In this document: positions 41,305 through 49,580 of the stretch, one piece after another
Layout: each line of letters opens with the position of its first letter
How positions within the stretch are numbered: position 1 is the stretch's first letter
Program-made: the position numbers and the translations under genes
Notes under the pieces: generated by a model
What the model was told of the DNA's origin: nothing
What the model saw: only the letters and a program-made list of their open reading frames with translations
Database searches by the model: none
Assembly (NCBI RefSeq): GCF_042655385.1
Contig: NZ_JBHSMA010000001.1
Span: forward strand, 620,001 to 684,000
DNA length: 64,000 nt
DNA from: Larkinella bovis
GTDB lineage: Bacteria > Bacteroidota > Bacteroidia > Cytophagales > Spirosomataceae
Direction of reading: 5' to 3'

Positions 41305-43173
41305 ATGCATGAATCACCTGTAAGTCAACGCTCCCTGGGACTTACTTTTCAGGAAAACGGAACGGCCCGGGTCGTCGTCTGGGCGCCGTTAGCCGATACG
41401 GTAGACCTGGTTTTGTGTGACCAGTCCGGCGGTATTCGCCTGGAAAAGCAACCTTTTGGCTATTGGGAGACCACAACCCCCCAACTAAAACCGGGCGATC
41501 GGTACCGGTTCAGACTGAACGGTACGATGATGCGGCCTGATCCGGCTTCGCTCTCCCAGCCCGAAGGCGTACACGGGCCATCGGAAGCCGTCGATACCAC
41601 CCACTTTCAATGGACGGATCAGCACTGGACCAACCACAATCTGGAGCAGTATATCCTCTACGAACTGCATACCGGCACCTTTACGCCCGAAGGCACCTTT
41701 GCGGGCATTATCCAGAAACTGGATTACCTCAAAGGGCTGGGTATCAGTGTCATCGAAATCATGCCGGTCGCGCAGTTTCCCGGTTCCCGCAACTGGGGGT
41801 ACGATGGCGTTTATCCCTTTGCCGTCCAAAACTCCTACGGCGGTCCTCGGGGCCTCCAGCAACTGGTGGATGCCTGCCACCAGAAAGGGCTGGCGGTGGT
41901 GCTCGATGTGGTTTATAATCACTTTGGCCCCGAGGGAAACTACTTCCCCGATTTCGGACCTTACCTGACCAGCAAGTACTGCACACCCTGGGGCGATGCC
42001 GTCAATTTCGATGATGCCTGGTGTGATGGGGTCCGGCGGTATTTTCTGGAAAATGCGCTCATGTGGTTCCGGGATTTTCACATCGACGCCCTGCGCCTGG
42101 ATGCGGTTCACGCCATTAAGGATTTTAGCCCGACGCATATTTTGCAGGATATCCGGGAGCAACTCGACCAGCTGATGGCGACCACCGGACGGCGGCACTA
42201 CCTGATTATTGAAAATGACCTCAACGATCCCCGGTTTCTTGACCCACTGACCCAGCGGGGCTACGGCATGGATGCCCAATGGACCGATGAGTTCCACCAT
42301 GCCCTGCGGGTGTCGGCGGGCGAAAAACGCAAAGGCTATTATTCGGATTTTAACGGGATTGATCACCTGACCAAATCCTACCAGGACGCCTACGTCTTTG
42401 ATGGCCAGTTTTCGGCGCATCGCAACCGGTTTTTTGGCCGCAAAGCTTCGACCCAGCCCGGTCGTCAGTTTATCGTCTTTTCCCAAAACCACGATCAGGT
42501 TGGTAACCGGATGCTCGGCGAACGAACCAGCCAGTTGGTAAGCGTTGAGATGCAGAAACTCCTGGCGGGGGCGGTTTTGGTAAGTCCGTACCTGCCGCTG
42601 TTGTTTATGGGCGAAGAGTGGAGCGCCCCGCATCCCTTCCTGTACTTTGTCAGTCATACCGATCCCGCGCTGGCTGAAGCCGTCCGCCAGGGACGCCGGC
42701 AGGAGTTTGGGGACTTTCATGCTCAGGGCGACGTGCCGGACCCGGTAGCCGAAGAGACGTTTCAGCAATCGAAATTGCAATGGGACCTGATCGCCGGCCA
42801 GCTCCACCAAACTCTGTTGCGTTACTACCAGGCGCTCATTGCCCTGCGAAAAGCGCATCCGGCGTTGCACCATCTAAATCGTCAGCAGCTTCAGGTGGTG
42901 GCCGACGAGAAGCGGCAAACCATCCAGCTATACCGCTGGCACGGAGAACACCACGTCCTGTGTGTCCTGAATTTCGCGAAAGAACCGCAAAGCCTGCCGC
43001 TGCTGGCCGGGGAGCACGGTGAAAAGCTGTTCGACTCGGCTGACCCGCAATGGCAACTGCAAGCCACATCAGATGCATCCGGCGATAAGGCAACGGCTTC
43101 ATCCCCAACCGAAATTCTGGTCATTCAGCCCGAATCACTGGTCATCTATGGAACTCCGCTCACCGACCGCTAA
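41305..43173 (+). CDS. treZ: Malto-oligosyltrehalose trehalohydrolase TreZ
   Basis: Releases trehalose from maltooligosyl-trehalose, the second step of the TreY-TreZ route from glycogen. The 622-residue GH13 protein has an N-terminal CBM48-type domain (ARVVVWAPLADTVDLVL). In the barrel are YELHTGTFTPEGTF, NWGYDGVYPFAVQNSYGGP, VLDVVYNHFGPEGNYF, the nucleophile region DALRLDAVHAI, the general-acid region LIIENDLNDPRF and SQNHDQVGNR. GYDGV, NHFGPEGNY and LRLDAVHAI are typical of TreZ. A C-terminal beta domain follows. Neither treY nor treS is present in the window. The next gene belongs to a flavoprotein family often found in trehalose loci, which supports the call. Confidence 0.93.
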   Translation: MHESPVSQRSLGLTFQENGTARVVVWAPLADTVDLVLCDQSGGIRLEKQPFGYWETTTPQLKPGDRYRFRLNGTMMRPDPASLSQPEGVHGPSEAVDTTHFQWTDQHWTNHNLEQYILYELHTGTFTPEGTFAGIIQKLDYLKGLGISVIEIMPVAQFPGSRNWGYDGVYPFAVQNSYGGPRGLQQLVDACHQKGLAVVLDVVYNHFGPEGNYFPDFGPYLTSKYCTPWGDAVNFDDAWCDGVRRYFLENALMWFRDFHIDALRLDAVHAIKDFSPTHILQDIREQLDQLMATTGRRHYLIIENDLNDPRFLDPLTQRGYGMDAQWTDEFHHALRVSAGEKRKGYYSDFNGIDHLTKSYQDAYVFDGQFSAHRNRFFGRKASTQPGRQFIVFSQNHDQVGNRMLGERTSQLVSVEMQKLLAGAVLVSPYLPLLFMGEEWSAPHPFLYFVSHTDPALAEAVRQGRRQEFGDFHAQGDVPDPVAEETFQQSKLQWDLIAGQLHQTLLRYYQALIALRKAHPALHHLNRQQLQVVADEKRQTIQLYRWHGEHHVLCVLNFAKEPQSLPLLAGEHGEKLFDSADPQWQLQATSDASGDKATASSPTEILVIQPESLVIYGTPLTDR

Positions 43174-43183
43174 CCTTACCCCT

Positions 43184-44152
43184 ATGCTCCGAATCGGTTA
43201 TCATGCCTCGCATGAACAGTTTAAACCCAGTACGCTCCTTGCGTATGCCCAACGCGCCGAGCAGGCCGGTTTTACGGCGGTTTCCTGCTCGGATCATTTT
43301 CATCCCTGGAGCAGCCAGCAGGGCGAAAGCGGTTTTGCCTGGTCTTGGCTGGGGGCTGCCCTGCAAGCTACCAACCTGCCTTTTGGCGTGGTCAATGCCC
43401 CCGGACAACGGTATCATCCGGCCATTATCGCCCAGGCGGCAGCCACGCTGGCCGAACTGTTTCCCGAACGGTTCTGGATCGCCGTCGGCACCGGTCAGGC
43501 GCTCAATGAACACATTACCGGCGACAGGTGGCCCGCCAAAGCCGATCGAAATACCCGGCTGAAAGAATGTGTCGATATTATCCGGGCGTTATGGAACGGC
43601 GAAACCGTTTCGCACAAGGGCCTGGTGACCGTGGAAGAAGCTACGCTATATACCCGACCTGCCGTCAAACCGTTGCTTTTTGGAGCCGCCGTAACGAGCC
43701 AAACCGCCGAATGGGTTGGTAGCTGGGCCGATGGCCTGCTGACGATTTCCCAGCCCAAAGAGCAGCTGCGGGACGTGGTCGACGCGTTTCGGCGCGGGGG
43801 CGGAGAAGGCAAACCCATGTCCCTGAAAGTGCAGCTTTCGTACGCCCAAAACCGGGAAGCCGCCCGGCAGGGCGCGTATGAGCAATGGCGGGCCAATATC
43901 TTTCCGAATGCGATGCTGACCGAACTTCGAACCCCCGCGCAATTTGAAATGGCGGGCGCGCTGGTTGACCGGTCGGAAATCGATAAAATGGTTCGTATTT
44001 CAGCCGACGTCAATCAGCAGATTGCCTGGCTGGCGGAGGATATCGAACTAGGTTTCGAGCGGCTTTTTCTGCACAACGTAAACCGGGAACAACCGCGGTT
44101 TATCGACGATTTCGGCGAAAAAGTGCTGCCCTCGCTGTTGAAATCGGCCTGA
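43184..44152 (+). CDS. LLM-class flavin oxidoreductase, TIGR03885-like
   Basis: A 322-residue luciferase-like monooxygenase-family protein. The opening MLRIGYHASHEQFKPSTLLA and then SDHFHPWSSQQGESGFAWSW match the TIGR03885 subgroup, which lacks F420 and probably uses FMN. Further barrel segments are ERFWIAVGTGQALNE and ADGLLTI. The substrate is unknown. The ATG at 43184 starts 10 bases after the treZ stop; earlier in-frame starts inside treZ (43148, 43019) are not needed, since family members begin here. The tight spacing makes it part of a treZ operon, suggesting a role in stress or compatible-solute physiology. Confidence 0.9.
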   Translation: MLRIGYHASHEQFKPSTLLAYAQRAEQAGFTAVSCSDHFHPWSSQQGESGFAWSWLGAALQATNLPFGVVNAPGQRYHPAIIAQAAATLAELFPERFWIAVGTGQALNEHITGDRWPAKADRNTRLKECVDIIRALWNGETVSHKGLVTVEEATLYTRPAVKPLLFGAAVTSQTAEWVGSWADGLLTISQPKEQLRDVVDAFRRGGGEGKPMSLKVQLSYAQNREAARQGAYEQWRANIFPNAMLTELRTPAQFEMAGALVDRSEIDKMVRISADVNQQIAWLAEDIELGFERLFLHNVNREQPRFIDDFGEKVLPSLLKSA

Positions 44153-44401
44153 GGAAAATCGGATTTTCCAGTTAAATTAAAAACAGGTACGTTTTATCAC
44201 GACAAAAAGGTGCCGGACAACGTCCGGGTTGAAAAACCGGATCCGCCCTTTGCCCCTCATCGATCCGGCGGCAGGAAGGAGGATTCGGTCTGCGGCCGCT
44301 GGCTCATTTTGGCGGCCGTTGCCAAACCATGCCCCCCCATTTATTCTTATGGAGTGAAAGTTTCTTTCCCGAAACTCCCGTAGTCAACGCGTAATAAATC
44401 G

Positions 44402-44659
44402 ATGCGACTTATGAAAATTGGTGAGAGCCTGATGAAGCAGCTCAACAAGAAATATGCGCCCTCGCAGCTGATTACCTTTAAATTCAGCCGCTACGATGTA
44501 GCCCTGAAAACCGATGAGGACGGCAATCCGATTGTAATGTACATCGGCAAGGCCAACGACCGGGGCCTGATCCGGGGCGATCAATTCACGCGACGCCTGC
44601 TCCGGGATGCAACCGGTGCCATCATCAAAGACCACTGGGATCATAAAGGAAAAGTGTAA
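44402..44659 (+). CDS. Conserved-looking small basic protein of unknown function
   Basis: An 85-residue protein (77-82 if one of the nearby methionines, such as 44411, is used). It begins MRLMKIGESLMKQLNKKYAP. The body alternates strands and charged turns (LITFKFSRYDVALKTDEDGN, VMYIGKANDRGLIRGDQF) and ends HWDHKGKV. It has no membrane segment or signal peptide and looks like a compact cytosolic protein. It lies alone between the flavin oxidoreductase and the alcohol dehydrogenase. Codon use matches the neighbours. I do not recognise the family; a stress-related role is only suggested by context. Confidence 0.62.
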   Translation: MRLMKIGESLMKQLNKKYAPSQLITFKFSRYDVALKTDEDGNPIVMYIGKANDRGLIRGDQFTRRLLRDATGAIIKDHWDHKGKV

Positions 44660-44809
44660 CCCGGTTTTTCGGGCCGGAATTCGGCGCGAACCCGACCGGC
44701 CCGATGAAGAAAGCGGAGGGCCGGAGCCTTACTAAATGCAAACAAGTCCCGGTTTTTAACGTTGATCCTTCATTGAAGTTTTTGATCCTTTAAACGAAAG
44801 CAACATTGT

Positions 44810-45964
44810 ATGCTAGCCATGAATTATCGGGGACCCCAGCGGGTTCGTATTGACCACAAACCCATGCCTGAGATCCAGCATCCCGAGGATGCCATCGTTC
44901 GGGTGACACGCTCCTGTATTTGTGGATCGGATCTCCATTTATACAATGGAAATGTGCCCGACACCCGGGTGGGAATGACCTTCGGACATGAATTTATTGG
45001 GGTGGTAGAAGAAATCGGTCCGGACGTACAAAAAGTAAAAGTCGGTGATTCGGTAATCGTTCCCTTCAATATTGCCTGTGGGAGGTGCCACTTTTGCAAG
45101 CAGGGATTATTCGGAAACTGCCACGAGTCGAACCCCCAGGCCACGGCCGTAGGCGGTATTTTCGGCTACTCGCATACCGCCGGGGGCTACGAGGGCGGAC
45201 AGGCTGAATTTGTCCGGGTGCCCTATGCCAATGTGGGGCCGACCGTCATTCCGCCAGGCATGGATCCGGACGATGCCGTGCTGCTGACGGATGTGGTCCC
45301 TACTGGCTACCAGGCCGCAGAAATGGGCGGAATTCAGCCCGGCGATACGGTGGTCGTTTTTGGGGCCGGTCCAATCGGGATTATGGCCGCGCGCTGTGCC
45401 TGGCTGTTTGGGGCTGGCCGCGTCATTGTCATCGATCACGTCGATTATCGGCTCGAATTCGTGCGCAACTACGCCCGGTGCGAAGCCTATAATTTTAAAG
45501 AAATGAGCGATCCCGTAGTGTTTCTCAAGAAAGCCACCGACTGGTTAGGAGCCGACGTCTGTATTGATGCGGTGGGGGCCGAAGCGGCTGGCAGTGCCCT
45601 GCAAACCATTACGGGAAGAAAAACCCTGTTGCAGGCGGGTTCGGCCACGGCGCTGCACTGGGCCATTAACTCGGTGAAAAAAGGCGGGATTGTATCTGTC
45701 GTGGGCGTCTATGGCCCAACCGATAACCTTGTTCCGATCGGAAATGTGGTCAATAAAGGCATAACCCTGCGGGCCAATCAGGCGTCGGTTAAACGACTGC
45801 TGCCCCGGCTGATCGAACACATCCAGAATGGAGTTCTGGATCCCAAGGCGATAATTACGCACCGCGTGCCTCTGGAAGAGGTGTCCGATGCCTATCGGAT
45901 TTTTTCCAGTAAGCTGGATAACTGCATTAAAACCGTGCTCATTCCCCCGTCTGCCAGATCATAA
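44810..45964 (+). CDS. Zinc-dependent alcohol dehydrogenase (formaldehyde dehydrogenase-like)
   Basis: A 384-residue medium-chain dehydrogenase. It shows CICGSDLHLYNG (catalytic zinc Cys), TFGHEFIGVVEEIG (zinc His-Glu), and the structural zinc cluster CGRCHFCKQGLFGNC. The Rossmann motif VVFGAGPIGIMAARCAW is followed by the acidic VIDHVDYRLEF, consistent with NAD. The GGYEGGQAEFVRVPYANVGP segment is characteristic of the glutathione-independent formaldehyde dehydrogenase-like subgroup often annotated as zinc-dependent alcohol dehydrogenase. Start at 44810 or the methionine at 44819. It is followed after 12 bases by the 173-residue protein, so the two are probably cotranscribed. The physiological substrate is unknown. 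Confidence 0.92.
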   Translation: MLAMNYRGPQRVRIDHKPMPEIQHPEDAIVRVTRSCICGSDLHLYNGNVPDTRVGMTFGHEFIGVVEEIGPDVQKVKVGDSVIVPFNIACGRCHFCKQGLFGNCHESNPQATAVGGIFGYSHTAGGYEGGQAEFVRVPYANVGPTVIPPGMDPDDAVLLTDVVPTGYQAAEMGGIQPGDTVVVFGAGPIGIMAARCAWLFGAGRVIVIDHVDYRLEFVRNYARCEAYNFKEMSDPVVFLKKATDWLGADVCIDAVGAEAAGSALQTITGRKTLLQAGSATALHWAINSVKKGGIVSVVGVYGPTDNLVPIGNVVNKGITLRANQASVKRLLPRLIEHIQNGVLDPKAIITHRVPLEEVSDAYRIFSSKLDNCIKTVLIPPSARS

Positions 45965-45976
45965 ATAACAGTTCTT

Positions 45977-46498
45977 ATGGAAAATACAGTTGAAAAGGAA
46001 ACGAAGAATACCAAAGCCCTGTCCCAGATCAAGGGCTGGGGAATCGACGCGGACCCTAAAAACGATCCGACTTATCCCATCCGGCACCGATCGGAAGACA
46101 CCGACGGGCCGAACGAACAACGGGGGTATTCTTGGCCGCGACCGACCCAACAGCCGGTCAATGTGGAAGTATTGCGGTCGATCGAAAGGCCCAGCGTGAG
46201 TGCGGTTTTTGGCACCTCGACCCCGCCTTCCGGCCTCAGCGGAGCCATCCGGCGGTATGCGTTTAAATTCAGTGAGTCGGAATACGGCCACTGGCTACCA
46301 CTCATCCTGGCCGACCGGGTGAATGTGGTGGAAGGAATTCTGGACGACCTCAAGCGGGGCCATATTCCCAACATCTTTGCCGAAAAGGGCTGGAAGGCCG
46401 AATGGAAACATGCTCCGAAGGGCCTGTCCCGAAAAATTCTGGTGGGGATCGCAGCCGGTGCGACGCTCTACCTGCTGCTAAAGCGAAAACATAAATAA
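45977..46498 (+). CDS. Unknown protein with C-terminal membrane helix
   Basis: A 173-residue protein. The first 90 residues are polar and proline-rich (WGIDADPKNDPTYPIRHR, GYSWPRPTQQPVNVEVLRSI). A conserved-looking middle follows (IRRYAFKFSESEYGHWLPLI, LADRVNVVEGILDDLKRGHI). It ends with a helix of about 15 residues (ILVGIAAGATLYLLL) and KRKHK, a tail-anchor-like arrangement with the bulk in the cytosol. Similar proteins occur next to alcohol dehydrogenase genes in Spirosoma-type genomes, as far as I recall. No enzymatic motif is seen. It is cotranscribed with the dehydrogenase and followed by a strong terminator. Confidence 0.7.
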   Translation: MENTVEKETKNTKALSQIKGWGIDADPKNDPTYPIRHRSEDTDGPNEQRGYSWPRPTQQPVNVEVLRSIERPSVSAVFGTSTPPSGLSGAIRRYAFKFSESEYGHWLPLILADRVNVVEGILDDLKRGHIPNIFAEKGWKAEWKHAPKGLSRKILVGIAAGATLYLLLKRKHK

Positions 46499-46521
46499 AC
46501 GTCCATTTTTCCGTGGATCAT

Positions 46522-46554
46522 AGCCCCGCACTGTTCGGTTGCGGGGCTTTTTTT
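46522..46554 (+). terminator. Rho-independent terminator after the dehydrogenase pair
   Basis: Stem AGCCCCGCA / TGCGGGGCT (9 base pairs, very GC-rich) with a 9-base loop, followed by a run of T. It starts 23 bases after the stop of the 173-residue gene. Confidence 0.93.
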
Positions 46555-46819
46555 GTGGGCGTCGGTGGCGCTGGAGGGAAGGATGGCAATGGCTGAAGTA
46601 GCCCGGAATACGGTAGAATAGCCTTGGGGCCTTACGGACCGTTTCCTTACTTCTCAAATCCGCTTTGGGGAGCCATTGGTTAAAAGGGTATGATCAAGGG
46701 TAGATCCACCGAAGAACGGGCGGACATCCAACATCAGAAGAAAAGTAGTTATCTCATCCTGCATTCGGCTGGTGAAGCAGGAACTGGTTCCTGCCGGATG
46801 CTTTACCCATTCAACGGCA
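46555..46819. other. Intergenic region before the Gly/Ser-rich small gene
   Basis: About 265 bases (320 counting from the previous gene) with no recognisable gene. A frame can be extended upstream from the small gene to 46772, but that part lacks any recognisable feature. No promoter box of the TAnnTTTG type was located. Confidence 0.4.
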
Positions 46820-46993
46820 ATGGCAGACAAAGATTTGAAAGAGTATGAAGACCTGCTGAACGGCGGCCAGAAAGGAGCGAAACAAAACAATGGCCCGCAG
46901 CATGGTGCAACCGGAGGACGGCGAGGAACCTCCAAAACGAACAGTAGCAAAGGTAGCCACAGCGGGGGTACCAAAGGGGGCCATAGCAGCTAA
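46820..46993 (+). CDS. Small Gly/Ser/Lys-rich protein of unknown function
   Basis: A 57-residue protein beginning MADKDLKEYEDLLNGGQKGA, with an acidic helix-like start and a low-complexity tail rich in Gly, Ser, Lys, Asn and His (GGRRGTSKTNSSKG, GGTKGGHSS). Such disordered basic tails resemble small stress-related or nucleic-acid-binding proteins, but no family is recognised. The start at 46820 was preferred to 46772 because the extra 16 residues look untranslated. It lies in the stress-like gene group. Low complexity makes the call uncertain. Confidence 0.45.
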   Translation: MADKDLKEYEDLLNGGQKGAKQNNGPQHGATGGRRGTSKTNSSKGSHSGGTKGGHSS

Positions 46994-47083
46994 CGTCAGG
47001 GTGCCAACCGGCCGGTCCTCAAATCCGGCCGGTTTTGGGCCTCTATCCCTTACATCTGTTTCCTGAATCAAGTTGAAATCAAA

Positions 47084-47854
47084 ATGAAAACCTACTGGAT
47101 TATCCTGTCTCTTTTTGCGCTCTTCTCGTGTTCCGGCAATACCGGCGGAGTCGAGGGGGAACGCCGGGTTGAAGGCTTAGGCCGGCAGGTAAGCGGCACC
47201 CGGCTGATGAGTGAACAGTACCTGTATGCCTCTCCGTGTGCCTATATTCCCGAAGGGTCATTAGCGTCTATGGTTGGCCTGCAGGAAGGCACGGCATTGA
47301 CCTGGAACGAATCGGACCATGCCTGTGAGGTATTCCTCGATAACAAAAAAATAGTGAGCCTTTCGTTAACCAATCGCCGGCCGTTCGAGTCCGTTTTTCA
47401 TGCCGACTATTATTTTAACCGGCTCTATCAGCCGGAAGCGCTGGAATCACGCGGGAAACGGCTGCCGTATACCGGACCGGAGCCCGAAGGGGTGGGGGCC
47501 GAAGGACCCACGGAAGGTGTAGGCGACGGATCGCCGGCATCGAATGACGCCGTGGCCGGTGCGCCGACAGACTCTCTTCAGGCGCATGCCGAACCGGGCG
47601 GGGTAATCGCTCAGCTAAAGGATAACGAGGAAAGAAAGACCACGAGCCCGTCGATTCGGGGCGTTGGTGAAAAAGCCGTCTGGGATGCCCGAACCCGGAC
47701 CCTGCACGTGCTGAACCTGCAACACGTTTTTCACATTATGGTCAACCAGAGTTCGTCGGCCGAAACCGACAGCATGCGGGCCACAAAACTGGCCTCCCTG
47801 CTGATCCGGCAGGTTGACGAAGAAGCCGACCAGGGCGAACGAACCATCTATTGA
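47084..47854 (+). CDS. Lipoprotein of unknown function
   Basis: A 256-residue predicted lipoprotein: MKTYWIILSLFALFSCSGNT has a clear lipobox with Cys16. The first 120 residues form a small domain (SGTRLMSEQYLYASPCAYI, GLQEGTALTWNESDHACEVF) with two or three cysteines. A low-complexity linker of Gly, Pro and Glu follows (about 127-165). A second short domain (AVWDARTRTLHVLNLQHVFH, LASLLIRQVDEEAD) ends the protein. The WNESDHACEVF segment faintly recalls domains that measure or bind small ligands, but no known family is recognised. It is 72 bases before the DUF892 gene on the same strand. Confidence 0.68.
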   Translation: MKTYWIILSLFALFSCSGNTGGVEGERRVEGLGRQVSGTRLMSEQYLYASPCAYIPEGSLASMVGLQEGTALTWNESDHACEVFLDNKKIVSLSLTNRRPFESVFHADYYFNRLYQPEALESRGKRLPYTGPEPEGVGAEGPTEGVGDGSPASNDAVAGAPTDSLQAHAEPGGVIAQLKDNEERKTTSPSIRGVGEKAVWDARTRTLHVLNLQHVFHIMVNQSSSAETDSMRATKLASLLIRQVDEEADQGERTIY

Positions 47855-47926
47855 ACCAACCGGCCGGTATGCCGATTCTCAAAGCCAGCTTAACCCAGTA
47901 TCCAATTCAACTAAAAATCAGTTTCT

Positions 47927-48415
47927 ATGAAAACAATGCAGGAATTAATGGAGCACACGATTCAGGATCTGTATTCCGCCGAAACCCAGGCGCTGGACGC
48001 CATGACCGAATTGGCCGAGCGCGCTACCAGCGACCCATTGCGGCAGGCGTTTCAGGTCCACATGCGGGAAACCGAGCGGCAGGTACAACGCCTGGAGCAG
48101 ATTGCTCAACAAATGGGGATCGACCCCGACGGCGAAACCTGTATGGCCATGCAGGGACTGGTGGAAGAAGCCCAGGATTTGCTGTCGCAATTGGAGGATG
48201 ACCAACTGGCGGATGCGGCCATTATAGGAGCCGCCCAAAAAATGGAACATTACGAAATTGCGGCTTATGGCACGGCCCGTACGCTGGCCCAGCAGGCCGG
48301 CCAGGAACAGGTCGCCGATCTGCTCCAGCAGACGCTGAAGGAAGAGAAAGCCACGGATGAGAAACTGACTACCATTGCCACGAGTCAGGTAAACTCCAAA
48401 GCGGTTCAGAAATGA
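47927..48415 (+). CDS. Ferritin-like DUF892 protein (YciE/YciF type)
   Basis: A 162-residue four-helix protein: MKTMQELMEHTIQDLYSAET is the family opening, with the Glu of SAET as a probable metal ligand. Further ligands lie in HMRETERQVQRLEQI and AQKMEHYEIAAYGTARTLA, which together form the diiron-type site. E. coli YciE/YciF are induced by osmotic and general stress, and members are thought to protect against oxidative or osmotic stress, though the exact reaction is not established. It is the last plus-strand gene of the treZ-to-DUF892 group and supports a stress theme for that group. Confidence 0.9.
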   Translation: MKTMQELMEHTIQDLYSAETQALDAMTELAERATSDPLRQAFQVHMRETERQVQRLEQIAQQMGIDPDGETCMAMQGLVEEAQDLLSQLEDDQLADAAIIGAAQKMEHYEIAAYGTARTLAQQAGQEQVADLLQQTLKEEKATDEKLTTIATSQVNSKAVQK

Positions 48416-48459
48416 CTTAACCCAGGGTGATCCTAGTCCCCTGGTCTCCATACCGTGCG

Positions 48460-48501
48460 TTTTGCCAGGAGTGCGGCCCCAGGGCCGCACTCCTGGCAAA
48501 A
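48460..48501. repeat. Perfect 20-base inverted repeat between convergent genes
   Basis: The arms 48460-48479 and 48482-48501 are exact reverse complements separated by only two bases (CA). The arms begin TTTTGCCAGGAG. A-runs flank it on the outer 3' side in both directions, the opposite of an intrinsic terminator. It lies 45 bases after the DUF892 stop and 73 bases from the AraC stop. Confidence 0.9.
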
Positions 48502-48574
48502 CCATAGTCGATCAGAAACTACACGTGCCGCCCTGCGTCTGCTTTCTGCAAGGATTCACGAAATTGTGACCTAG

Positions 48575-49504
48575 TTAGTTAAACGACCGTCTGAATTCCA
48601 GGGGAGAGAGGTTGGTTTTTGTTTTGAATAATTTGCTAAACGATTGTGAGTGCTCAAATCCCAGGGTGTAAGCTACTTCACTGACCGATAAATTCGTGGT
48701 GGATAGTTTCTCTTTTGCTTTTTCTATCAGTTTGCCGTGGACATATTGCTGCGCATTCTGCCCGATCAGCGACCGCAGCATGTCACTTAAATAACTGGGG
48801 GAAAGGTTGACCTGTTCCGCCAGGTAGTGAACGGTCGGTACTCCCTGGTTGAGGGACGTTTCGTTGTTAAAATAATCGTCCAGGAGGTCGTCCACCTTTT
48901 GCAGCAGGTCATTGTTGACGGCTTTGCGGGTCAGGAACTGGCGTTTATAAAACCGGTTGGCATAATTCAGCAGCAGTTCAATCTGAGCGATAACGACATC
49001 CTGACTGAAATCATCAATTCGGCTGGTGAGTTCTTGTTGAATCATTCCGAAAATGGACAGGATCGTTGTTTTTTCCTCGTCCGAAAGGTGCAGCGTTTCA
49101 TTTGCAGCATACGAAAAGAAACCGTACTGCTTTATTTTTCGGGCTAACGGATACCCCAGAAAGAAGTCCGGGTGGATCAGTAACGTATACAGCGAACATT
49201 CTTTCTTGCGGCTACTGTCAGTCTCCCGGTCGCCAATGATTTGATTGGGCGCGGCAAATAACAAGCCGCCTTCATCAAAATCGTAATAATGCTGGCCGTA
49301 CCGGAGCTTTCCGTTGAGGCTGGGCGTATACGATATTTTATAAAAGTTCAGGACATGCGAGCCCGGCGGCATATGGATTTCGCCCTGGACCGCCACACTC
49401 CCGACCAGACTGATCAACGGATGCAGGGGCTTCGGGAGGCCAAACGCCCGGTGGGCATCCGATATGGAATTAAATTTCTGAGGGCTGTTTTCTTCTTTTT
49501 TCAT
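48575..49504 (-). CDS. AraC-family transcriptional regulator
   Basis: A 309-residue regulator. The N-terminal half (about 20-180) is a cupin-like ligand-binding domain (VLNFYKISYTPSLNGKLRY, GGLLFAAPNQIIG). The C-terminal 100 residues are the two-helix-turn-helix AraC domain (LAEQVNLSPSYLSDMLRSL and VSEVAYTLGFEHSQSFSKLF, ending SPLEFRRSFN). The ATG at 49504 was chosen; the frame is open upstream to 49564, but that part overlaps the inverted repeat. A near-perfect inverted repeat 18-55 bases before the start is a likely operator, possibly for its own control and that of the neighbouring SDR gene, which is encoded just upstream on the same strand. Confidence 0.92.
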   Translation of the reverse strand: MKKEENSPQKFNSISDAHRAFGLPKPLHPLISLVGSVAVQGEIHMPPGSHVLNFYKISYTPSLNGKLRYGQHYYDFDEGGLLFAAPNQIIGDRETDSSRKKECSLYTLLIHPDFFLGYPLARKIKQYGFFSYAANETLHLSDEEKTTILSIFGMIQQELTSRIDDFSQDVVIAQIELLLNYANRFYKRQFLTRKAVNNDLLQKVDDLLDDYFNNETSLNQGVPTVHYLAEQVNLSPSYLSDMLRSLIGQNAQQYVHGKLIEKAKEKLSTTNLSVSEVAYTLGFEHSQSFSKLFKTKTNLSPLEFRRSFN

Positions 49505-49521
49505 CTTTCTGACCGGATTAC

Positions 49522-49559
49522 AACGATAACCGCCATGCTTTACCATAGCGGTTATCGTT
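49522..49559. promoter_or_regulatory. Inverted repeat, likely operator upstream of the AraC gene
   Basis: AACGATAACCGC at 49522-49533 and its exact complement at 49548-49559 flank 14 bases. Pairing extends by three more bases (ATG/CAT) after one mismatch. It lies between the SDR stop and the AraC start, about 18 bases before the latter. The symmetric arms fit binding of a dimeric regulator. Confidence 0.7.
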
Positions 49560-49580
49560 ACCAAAAAGTTTCCTGGTAGC

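Noticed and set aside
41485..42873. 462-codon minus-strand frame inside treZ
   Set aside because: treZ has all GH13 motifs on the plus strand; the antisense frame results from GC-rich codons.
48460..48501. The 20-base palindrome as an ordinary intrinsic terminator
   Set aside because: The outer bases are AAAA on the 3' side on both strands, so no U-run would follow the hairpin.
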